A stretch of DNA of 12,991 bases, taken from Frigididesulfovibrio sp031551885. GTDB lineage: Bacteria; Desulfobacterota; Desulfovibrionia; Desulfovibrionales; Desulfovibrionaceae. The stretch lies in contig JAVBMX010000026.1 in assembly GCA_031551885.1 (NCBI GenBank), positions 1-12,991 of the forward strand. The letters run 5' to 3'. Under the pieces are notes generated by a model that searched no databases, was not told the DNA's origin, and was given only the letters and a program-made list of their open reading frames with translations. Both the position numbers and the translations under genes were made by a program. Positions 1 through 6,116 of the stretch are shown piece by piece; position 1 is the stretch's first letter; each line of letters opens with the position of its first letter.

Positions 1-687
1 GGATGCCGCTTCTCCACCGGACACAGCGCCGCCTCCCTGGGCGGGCGCGACACATGGGTCGCGCCCGCCCTGGGAGGCGTCGCCCGCGCCTTGATTTGGC
101 ACATGGCGCCGTGACGTATCGGCGTCCCCCGCACCTTCGGCGGCACGCCGTTTCGGGCGCCAACCGCCTTCCTCGGCTTCCCTTCAGGGAACCCCCACCG
201 GGAAGACCTGCGCCGTCCCGATGGGGTCTGCCGGCATCCCGGGCCGGAATACTCCGGTCCGGAGCATTTTGCGACGGTATGGTCGCTCGGGCCTTCCTCG
301 ATCTGTACCTTCGAGGCGCGGGGGCATACACGCAGGAACGTGGCTGCCGGTTCGGGTGTCCTGTCGCACCGGCCTTTGTCGCCCGCGATCGAAGATACGG
401 TCGCGCCGTCCATGTCGCCGGCCACCGGCCGGCTGCGGGACTCAGCCGCGAAGGATTGAACATACCGGCCGAAGCGGCCTTCACACGTATTTCGGCAGGC
501 TCGGGCTTTCGGGCGGAACACCCGCCCAACGTGTCGCCGGCAGCGGCGCGGTTGCCCCCATTGCCCTTCAGGCAATGCCGCCCTGCAACCACCTCCGGAG
601 CCGTCAGGGCCAGCACCTGAGAACAGGCCCGGAAGCGTCCGTCCGGGTAAGGCGGCTTTTCCCCAAAATGCTTGTTGCCAAAAACAG
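1..687. other. Gene-poor region rich in inverted repeats
   Basis: I see no gene here that I can support. The long open frames on both strands are Arg/Pro-rich, match no family I know and are expected at this GC content. The stretch is dense in hairpins: 26-83, 178-191 (five-base arms, TTCA loop), 252-264, 296-316, 512-528, a nested one at 550-590 (outer GGTTGC/GCAACC, inner CATTGCC/GGCAATG with loop CTTCA) and 628-647. It could be a structured RNA, eroded repeats, or the far end of an upstream gene. I looked for cobalamin riboswitch, RNase P RNA and SRP RNA signatures and did not find them. Confidence 0.5.
26..83. repeat. Long imperfect palindrome (26-bp stem)
   Basis: The arm at 26-51 is the reverse complement of 58-83 with only two mismatches, leaving a six-base loop (52-57). 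The stem is almost entirely G/C. There is no T-run on either side, so it is not a typical intrinsic terminator. A short frame open from the window edge to a TGA at 112-114 overlaps it, so the palindrome could lie in the end of a truncated gene or, more likely, in intergenic DNA. Confidence 0.75.
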
Positions 688-725
688 ACCCGGCCTCCGC
701 AACGAATTCGTTGCGGAGGCCGGGT
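688..725 (-). terminator. Rho-independent terminator of the sigma-54 regulator
   Basis: This is a perfect 38-base palindrome with 19-base arms meeting at GAATTC. It lies 23 bases past the minus-strand stop codon at 749-751. Read on the minus strand, the stem is followed by CTGTTTTTGG, a five-T run. On the plus strand a shorter four-T run follows (728-732), so it might also stop plus-strand transcription. Confidence 0.85.
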
Positions 726-748
726 GCCTTTTAAGAAGGAAGGAGGTT

Positions 749-2222
749 CTATCGACCCATGCCGTGCTTTTTCATTTTTCGCTGCAGGGTCCGCATGGTG
801 ATGCCCAGAGCTTCGGCCGCCTTGCCTTTGCGCCAGCGGCAGGCGTCCAGGGCGGCCTGGATCCGGTTTTTCTCGAGCTCTCCGGCAGCATCCCGCAAAC
901 TGGTTCCGCCCCCCCCCCTCCTCTCCCGAATCAAACTCATCGGCCATCGAGGGAAGCACGACTCTGGGGACGTCGGCTATGGCCCGCCGAGACGCCTCCG
1001 GCTCGCGGCACTCGCACGGCGCGGAAAAATCGATCCCAAGTTCGCCGAAGGCCCAGTATCTGTCCAGCGAGTTGTGCAGTTCGCGGATATTGCCGGGCCA
1101 CGCGTAGGTTTCCATGTGCGCGAACAGATCGGCGGGGATGGGCTCGGTGATCCCGCGTTTTTTCGCGTAGGCGTCGATAAGCAGCGGCAGGTCGCCCCGC
1201 CGATTGCGCAGGGGCGGCACATGCACGGCAAGCACATGGATGCGGTAGAAAAAGTCCTCGCGCATTTCCCGCCTCCGCACCAAGGTATAAAGATCCTGGT
1301 TGGTGGCCGAGATCAATCGGAAGTTGGAACGCCGGGCCTCGCTCGACCCGACCGGGGTGTAGGTTTTGCTTTCGATGGCGCGCAAAAGCTTGACCTGAAG
1401 TTTCAGCGGCAGTTCGGCCACTTCATCCAAAAACAGGGTGCCGCCGTCGGCCGTGGCCAAGTGTCCGGGGTTGCTGCCCACGGCTCCGGAAAAAGCCCCC
1501 CGCACATGGCCGAAGAATTCGCTTTCGAGCAGATGCTCGGGAATGGCTCCACAGTTCACCGGCACATAGCGCCCCTTGACCCCGGACAAGTTGTGGATGG
1601 TCTGGGCCGCAAGATCTTTGCCGACCCCTGTTTCGCCGTACAGCACGACACCCGCGTCGCTTTCGGCCGCCCTGAGCAACAGCCCGTACATGTGCTGCAT
1701 GGCGTCGCTCTTGCCGATGATCCGGCCGAGGCCGTAAGCGTTTTTGATGGAGCGCCGCAACGTGCGGTTTTCGGCCTTCAGGTTCAATTCTCGGGTCTTC
1801 TGATCCGTGACGTCCATCATGATGCCTTCGATGTAGCGACAGTGCCCGTCGGCGTCGCGCACGCCCTCACCCTGATCCCAAATCCACCGCTCCCGACCGG
1901 AAGCCGGACAGATGCGGTAATAGATCTCGTAGGGCAGGCCGGAGACGATGCCTTCCTGCATCACCGCCCGCACATGCCGGCGGTCTTCTTCCGGCATCAT
2001 CCGTTCGATGATGTTCGCCGGGTTCGCGTAGACCTCTTCCGGCTCAAGCTCCAGAATCGTCTTGCAGTGCTTGCTGATGAACACCAGGGTATAAATGTAG
2101 CCCTCGTCCTCTTTGACCTCACAACGATAAGCCATGCCTGGCAAGTGGTTGAGCAGGCGGGCCAGGCTGCCTTCAACCTCGGCCAGGCGGAGCTGGATCT
2201 TTTCCATCGACTCATTCGACAT
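749..2222 (-). CDS. PAS-domain sigma-54-dependent activator, frame broken at a G10 run
   Basis: This is a bacterial enhancer-binding protein that would use ATP hydrolysis to open sigma-54 RNA polymerase promoters. From ATG 2222-2220 the domains are a PAS_3-like sensor (about residues 20-145, ending IEGIMMDVTDQK), then an AAA+ domain with Walker A GETGVGKD (196-203), the sigma-54 contact loop GAFSGA (242-247, a variant of GAFTGA), Walker B GTLFLDE (261-267), the arginine-finger region REDFFYRI and WPGNIREL. Last is a Fis-type HTH (about 445-485, EALGITMRTLQRKMKKHG). The AAA+ and HTH parts are in different frames, meeting at ten G on the minus strand (909-918). With nine (or twelve) G the protein is whole: 490 residues with nine, normal for the family. 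There is no receiver domain, so the PAS domain is the likely sensor. Its neighbour is the divergent OsmC gene. The family call is secure; whether this copy works depends on the G run. Confidence 0.9.
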
Positions 2223-2256
2223 ATCAGCCTCAAACTGTCTAACTATACGTCAATAT

Positions 2257-2291
2257 TGTCGCTATATGTGACATCGTCCGACATTTTTGTC
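2257..2291. promoter_or_regulatory. Candidate upstream activator sites (TGTC/GACA repeats)
   Basis: TGTCGC (2257-2262) and GTGACA (2268-2273) form an inverted repeat with a five-base spacer. GACA-TTTT-TGTC (2280-2291) forms a second, and another TGTC lies at 2236-2239. The cluster is about 85-120 bases upstream of the predicted sigma-54 start site, the usual distance for enhancer-binding protein sites. It also sits just before the activator's own start codon, so it could serve autoregulation. The short half-sites make this an inference. Confidence 0.35.
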
Positions 2292-2321
2292 AAGCGCAAA
2301 ATTGCACTTAGAATGCCGCGC

Positions 2322-2338
2322 AAGGGGGTTTCCCCCTT
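2322..2338. other. G/C hairpin between candidate operator and promoter
   Basis: AAGGGGG (2322-2328) and CCCCCTT (2332-2338) form a perfect seven-base stem with a TTT loop, followed on the plus strand by CTTTAAT. It may be a weak terminator shielding the sigma-54 promoter from upstream transcription, or one of the G/C-run hairpins scattered through this window. Role unknown. Confidence 0.5.
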
Positions 2339-2349
2339 CTTTAATCCGG

Positions 2350-2365
2350 CGGCACGAAAAATGCT
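2350..2365 (+). promoter_or_regulatory. Sigma-54 (RpoN) promoter for the OsmC gene
   Basis: The sequence CGGCACGAAAAATGCT matches the -24/-12 consensus TGGCACGNNNNTTGCW except for C in place of the first T and A in place of the first T of the -12 box. GG (2351-2352) and GC (2363-2364) have the required ten-base spacing. A start near 2376 leaves a leader of about 47 bases before the ATG at 2423. The divergent neighbour encodes a sigma-54 activator, which strengthens the call. Confidence 0.75.
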
Positions 2366-2422
2366 CAGAGACACGACGGATTCTTCTTTACACAGGCAGC
2401 AAAAACGATAGGGAGAAAAACC

Positions 2423-2854
2423 ATGGCGGAACTGTCGGTCACATACGAGCGCGAGGGTTCGGTTCAGAAAATTCACACCGGTTCGCCCGTCCTCGGCGAC
2501 TTGGTCATCGACAACTCCGGTGTGCCGGAAGAGCAACGCGGCGGCACGGCCAAGCAATTGCTGGCCTCGGCCGCCCTGTACTGTTTCTGCGGAGCCCTGA
2601 CCAAAGCCCTGGAAACCCGTGGCGCAAAATACGACAAAATTGTCGGCAAGGCGACCCTAGAAACCGGGCTGGACGACAAAAAACGCGCCCGCGTCGCGAA
2701 AATCGCCCTGGACGTCACCGTCCACATGGACGAGGAGTATGGCTTCATCTTCGAACGGGTGGAAAAGATCATGCAGCAGGGGTGCCTCGTGACCGCCTCG
2801 CTTGAGGGCGGCTTTCCCGTCTCCTACAAACTGACCCATGAATTCGACGAATAG
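2423..2854 (+). CDS. OsmC-family redox protein
   Basis: This is a 143-residue protein of the OsmC/Ohr fold, whose characterised members reduce organic hydroperoxides with a reactive cysteine pair, usually as cytosolic dimers. The N-terminal beta part leads to a central helix, ASAALYCFCGALTKAL, carrying Cys54 and Cys56. The second conserved cysteine is Cys121 in QQGCLVTASLEGG. Length fits the family. The start is ATG 2423, preceded by AGGGAG (2411-2416). The extra Cys at 54/56 makes it unclear which one is the peroxidatic residue, and the protein resembles the YhfA-like branch more than classical OsmC or Ohr. It stands alone behind a sigma-54 promoter, facing the activator gene. Peroxide or thiol-redox defence would suit an anaerobe, but the substrate cannot be read from sequence. 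Confidence 0.85.
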   Translation: MAELSVTYEREGSVQKIHTGSPVLGDLVIDNSGVPEEQRGGTAKQLLASAALYCFCGALTKALETRGAKYDKIVGKATLETGLDDKKRARVAKIALDVTVHMDEEYGFIFERVEKIMQQGCLVTASLEGGFPVSYKLTHEFDE

Positions 2855-2886
2855 AAACTCTTCGTGTATCATCGGAACAAGCGATC

Positions 2887-3015
2887 TGAGAGCGACTTCT
2901 TTTTGAAGTCCCTTAAAACCATGGACCGATGAAGGGATGAACGAGCCCGCCGGCGGGCCGTCCACTTCGCGGCCGCCGAGCACTTTCCGCTGAAATGCTC
3001 AGGAATACGCCATCA
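2887..3015 (+). promoter_or_regulatory. Structured gcvH leader, possible divergent glycine riboswitch
   Basis: The 171-base gap before gcvH contains GAGAG followed by the hairpin GACTTC/GAAGTC (2894-2910), the motif ACCGATGAAGGGATGAA, a 14-base perfect palindrome (GCCCGCCGGCGGGC, near 2943-2956), and CGCCGAGCA...TGCTCAGGAATACGCC just before the ribosome binding site. The last block resembles the CGCCGAAGGAGCAA...CTCTCAGGCAAAAG core of the glycine riboswitch. A glycine-responsive leader ahead of a glycine-cleavage gene is expected from known biology. The match is incomplete and spacing is off, so this is tentative. Confidence 0.3.
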
Positions 3016-3025
3016 AGGAGACGAC

Positions 3026-3412
3026 ATGAGCGCACTGAACTATCCGGACACCCTGCAATACTCGAAAGAGCACACCTGGCTGCGCGAAGAAGGCGACGGC
3101 ACCGCTTACGTGGGCATCAGCGACTTCGCCCAGGATCAACTCGGCGAAGTGGCTTTCGTGGATCTGCCCGCCGTGGGCAAATCTTTTGAAGGCAACGCGG
3201 AATTCGGCACGGTGGAATCCATCAAAGCCGTGAACGCCCTGTACATGCCCATCGCCGGCACCATTCTGGCCGTGAACGAGGCCCTGGCCTCGGACCCCAG
3301 CGCGGTGAACACGGCCCCCTACACCGACGGCTGGATGATCAAAATCCAGATCGCCGCCGGCGCGGACCGGGGCTTCCTACTTGCCGTTTCCGATTACACG
3401 GCCGGCCTGTAA
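3026..3412 (+). CDS. gcvH: Glycine cleavage system H protein
   Basis: This is the lipoyl carrier of the glycine cleavage complex. Its lipoylated lysine takes the aminomethyl group from glycine decarboxylase (P protein) and passes it to the T protein. At 128 residues it has normal family length. The lipoyl site is Lys67 in GTVESIKAVNALYMP, matching the ES(V/I)KA signature, and the N-terminal KEHTWLR and central GISDFAQDQLGEVAFVDLP are typical. ATG 3026 follows AAGGAG with good spacing. No gcvT, gcvP or lpd gene is in the window, and a strong terminator follows at once, so the gene is transcribed alone; the partners must be elsewhere. Orphan H proteins can serve other lipoate-related roles, so glycine cleavage is the likely but not the only role. 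Confidence 0.95.
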   Translation: MSALNYPDTLQYSKEHTWLREEGDGTAYVGISDFAQDQLGEVAFVDLPAVGKSFEGNAEFGTVESIKAVNALYMPIAGTILAVNEALASDPSAVNTAPYTDGWMIKIQIAAGADRGFLLAVSDYTAGL

Positions 3413-3446
3413 ACCGACGGCTTCATTGAACCGCCGTTGATTCCGG

Positions 3447-3486
3447 CGCGGGCCTCCCGAGAGATCGGGGGACCCGCGTCTTTTTT
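3447..3486 (+). terminator. Rho-independent terminator of gcvH
   Basis: The arms at 3447-3460 and 3465-3478 pair over 14 positions with one C-A mismatch and one G-T wobble, with loop GAGA, followed by TCTTTTTT (3479-3486). It lies 35 bases past the gcvH stop. Confidence 0.95.
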
Positions 3487-3890
3487 GTGCCGGCGCGAAC
3501 GTGGTGCGCTTTCGAGCTGAACAAACGCGCCGAGCCGGCTTGTGGATGATTTCACGAACAGCCGCCCAAAATCGACCGCCCTCTTAACGTGTACGCGCTT
3601 ACATATCACAGAACTTGGTGATTTATTTACCTTTTTTTCTTAAAAAAATCGTTGCTGTTTTTATAGGATTAGGCGACACTGAGACTTGTACAAAATATTT
3701 TTTATCCTGCGGGTATAGCCGTTTTACCCAGAACAATTTCGCTTGAAATTGTTTAGAAAGCATACTTCCGCCGGACTTTGGAACAAGCCCGCAAGCGGAC
3801 ATTCGCTTGCACATCCGTCGGAGCAAATCAGCTTTGAAAAGTTGGTTTGCTCCAGACCAACCGCCTCCGCGGAACCACAAGGAGCAGCCC
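3487..3890 (+). promoter_or_regulatory. AT-rich promoter/leader region of the pta operon
   Basis: This 404-base gap turns AT-rich at about 3595-3770, unlike its surroundings, and should hold the operon promoter, but I cannot name convincing -35/-10 or -24/-12 boxes. Three perfect inverted repeats follow in series: 3732-3740 with 3745-3753 (AACAATTTC, loop GCTT), 3791-3797 with 3804-3810 (GCAAGCG) and 3820-3827 with 3846-3853 (GGAGCAAA). The last ends 37 bases before the pta start. An ATCAC/GTGAT pair with an eight-base spacer lies at 3605-3622. The hairpins could be operators or a structured mRNA leader; no known riboswitch class fits. Confidence 0.5.
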
Positions 3891-6002
3891 GTGGCCAACA
3901 ACTTGTATATCACCGCGACGGAGACCAAGAGCGGCAAATCCGCCATTGTTCTCGGCATGATGCAGCTGTTGCTGAAAAACGCCGGCAAGGTCGCCTTTTT
4001 CCGCCCGATCATCAACCAACCCCTGGACCCCAAGGGCAAAGACCACGACATCAACTTGGTCCTGACTCACTTCGGCCTGGACATCCCCTATCAGGACACC
4101 TACGCCTATACCATTCAGGACGCCCGCAACCTGATCAACGCCGGCCAGCACCCCACCCTGCTGGACAATATCCTCAAAAAATACAAAACCCTTGAAGCCG
4201 AATACGACTTCGTGCTTTGCGAAGGCACCGACTTCATGGGCAAAGACGCGGCCTTCGAGTTCGACCTGAATGCCGAAATCGCGGCCAACCTGGGCTGTCC
4301 GGTCATGGTGGTGGTCAACGCCGCCGGCAAAGCGGGGCGAGAGATCATCGATTCCGCCCAGCTTACCCTGGATCAACTGGATGAAAAAAGCCTGGACGTG
4401 GTGGCCTGCATCGTCAACCGGGCTTCGGTCTCCGAGCGGGAAGAAAGCCAAATCGCCTCTTCGCTGCACAGTCGCGAAAACAGCACCAATCCGCTGATCA
4501 CTTTTGTGCTGCCGGAAGAACCCACCCTGGGCAAACCCACCATGGGCGACGTGAAAAAATGGCTCAACGCCCAGGTGCTGTACGGCCACGGCCGGCTCGA
4601 CACCTTGGTGGACGACTACCTGATCGCGGCCATGCAGGTGGGCAACTTTCTCGACTACCTCAGCCAGGGCAGCCTGATCTTTACCCCCGGCGACCGGGCC
4701 GACATTATTCTGGCCTGCCTGGCCTCGCGCTTTTCCTCTTCCTACCCGGACATCGCCGGCATAGTGCTGACCGGCGGCCTGGACGTGCCGGTCTCCATCC
4801 ATCGGCTGATCGAGGGCTGGACCGGGGTGCCCATTCCCATCCTGACCGTGCAGGATCACACCTTCAAGACCATTCAGGTCATGTCGGCCCTGTACGGCAA
4901 GATCGAACCCGGCGACACCCGCAAAATCAACACCGCACTCGGGCATTTTGAAACCTGTGTGGACTCCACCGAAGTCGCCCGCCGGCTGGTGGACCTGCAC
5001 AGCACCAAGATCACGCCCAAGATGTTCGAATACAACCTGATCGAGCGCGCCTCAAAAGAGCGCATGCACATCGTTCTGCCCGAGGGGGCCGAAGAACGCA
5101 TCCTGCGGGCCACGGACGTGCTGCTGCGCCGCAACGTGGCGGAGATCACCCTGCTGGGCCGGGCCAAAGAAATCACCACGCGCATCGCCGAGTTGGGCCT
5201 GGAACTGGATGTGGCCATTGTCCAGCCCGAGCTGTCGCCCAAGTTCGACGAATATGCCGAAGCCTACTACCAACTGCGCAAAGCCAAGGGCATCACCCCC
5301 GAGCAGGCCAGGGACGCCATGAACGACCCGACCTATTTCGGCACCATGATGGTTTACAAAGGCGACGCCGACGGCATGGTTTCCGGTTCCATCAACACCA
5401 CGGCCCACACCCTGCGCCCGGCCTTTGAATTCGTCAAAACCAAGCCCGGCGCGTCCATCGTGTCTTCGGTGTTCCTGATGTGCCTGAAAGACCGGGTGCT
5501 GGTCTTCGGCGACTGTGCCGTGAACCCCAACCCGACCTCGGAACAGCTCGCGGATATCGCCATCAGCTCGGCCGATACCGCCCGGATTTTCGGCATCGAG
5601 CCCCGCGTGGCCATGCTTTCGTACTCGACGGGCAGCTCCGGCAAGGGCGCGGATGTGAATCTGGTGGCCGAAGCCACGCGCATCGCCAAGGAAAAGGCCC
5701 CGCACCTGCTCCTGGAAGGCCCCCTGCAGTACGACGCGGCCATCGACCCCGAAACGGCCCGCACCAAGCTGCCCGGCAGCCAGGTGGCCGGACGCGCCAC
5801 AGTGTTCATTTTCCCGGATCTGAACACCGGCAATAATACGTACAAGGCCGTGCAACGGGCGGCCGACGCCGTGGCCATCGGCCCGGTGCTTCAAGGTCTG
5901 AACAAGCCCGTCAACGACCTTTCCCGCGGCTGCACGGTCGCGGATATCGTCAATACCGTCGCCATCACGGCCATCCAGGCCCAGGCGGAAAAGAAGCAAT
6001 AG
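3891..6002 (+). CDS. pta: Phosphate acetyltransferase, long three-domain form
   Basis: The enzyme converts acetyl-CoA and phosphate to acetyl phosphate and CoA in the cytosol, feeding AckA. It has 703 residues, close to the roughly 714 of E. coli Pta. It has an N-terminal BioD/CobB-like P-loop domain (TATETKSGKS, residues 8-17), a central DRTGG domain (about 205-320, with GDRADIILACL and IVLTGGLDVP), and a catalytic PTA_PTB domain from about 377, including FPDLNTGNNTYKAVQR and GPVLQGLNKPVNDLSRG. I chose GTG 3891 as start because AAGGAG (3879-3884) lies six bases upstream and the P-loop domain begins directly after it. The same frame is open back to 3807 but without a good ribosome site. First gene of the acetate operon. 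In E. coli the N-terminal domains are regulatory. Confidence 0.97.
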   Translation: MANNLYITATETKSGKSAIVLGMMQLLLKNAGKVAFFRPIINQPLDPKGKDHDINLVLTHFGLDIPYQDTYAYTIQDARNLINAGQHPTLLDNILKKYKTLEAEYDFVLCEGTDFMGKDAAFEFDLNAEIAANLGCPVMVVVNAAGKAGREIIDSAQLTLDQLDEKSLDVVACIVNRASVSEREESQIASSLHSRENSTNPLITFVLPEEPTLGKPTMGDVKKWLNAQVLYGHGRLDTLVDDYLIAAMQVGNFLDYLSQGSLIFTPGDRADIILACLASRFSSSYPDIAGIVLTGGLDVPVSIHRLIEGWTGVPIPILTVQDHTFKTIQVMSALYGKIEPGDTRKINTALGHFETCVDSTEVARRLVDLHSTKITPKMFEYNLIERASKERMHIVLPEGAEERILRATDVLLRRNVAEITLLGRAKEITTRIAELGLELDVAIVQPELSPKFDEYAEAYYQLRKAKGITPEQARDAMNDPTYFGTMMVYKGDADGMVSGSINTTAHTLRPAFEFVKTKPGASIVSSVFLMCLKDRVLVFGDCAVNPNPTSEQLADIAISSADTARIFGIEPRVAMLSYSTGSSGKGADVNLVAEATRIAKEKAPHLLLEGPLQYDAAIDPETARTKLPGSQVAGRATVFIFPDLNTGNNTYKAVQRAADAVAIGPVLQGLNKPVNDLSRGCTVADIVNTVAITAIQAQAEKKQ

Positions 6003-6016
6003 CCTTCGCGCGGTTT

Positions 6017-6058
6017 CGCCCGCCGGCTCCTTCCCTTTGGGAACGCCGCCGGCGGGCG
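6017..6058 (+). other. Intercistronic hairpin between pta and ackA
   Basis: The arms CGCCCGCCGGC (6017-6027) and GCCGGCGGGCG (6048-6058) pair perfectly, enclosing a second stem TTCCC/GGGAA (6031-6043). TTCTTCG follows, too poor in T for an efficient terminator. It starts 14 bases after the pta stop. It could protect the pta mRNA 3' end, cause partial termination, or be a processing site that sets pta:ackA ratios. Confidence 0.75.
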
Positions 6059-6116
6059 TTCTTCGCGAACACGGCGCATAAACCGGCGCAGGCCGAAATC
6101 TGGAGACCTTTTCTTT

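Noticed and set aside
1..114. Possible C-terminal end of a plus-strand gene running in from the left (37 codons to TGA at 112-114).
   Set aside because: It is mostly formed by the 26-83 palindrome and matches no family I recognise; it is too short to support.
178..230. Fragment resembling the 3' box of a cobalamin riboswitch (CCGGGAAGACCTGCG).
   Set aside because: The other conserved blocks of that riboswitch are missing on either strand.
3..1150. Long plus-strand open frames (3-620 and 221-1150).
   Set aside because: Arg/Pro-rich translations with no motifs; the second overlaps the real minus-strand activator. Chance openness at high GC.
759..2411. A 550-codon plus-strand open frame.
   Set aside because: It is the antisense shadow of the sigma-54 activator, whose domains are clear on the minus strand.
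2937..2993. An 18-codon ORF in the gcvH leader as a possible leader peptide.
   Set aside because: Poor ribosome site, and no Gly or Ser run that would suggest attenuation; the RNA structure explains the region better.
3605..3622. ATCAC/GTGAT inverted repeat as a CRP/FNR-type site.
   Set aside because: The half-sites face the wrong way relative to TGTGA-N6-TCACA.
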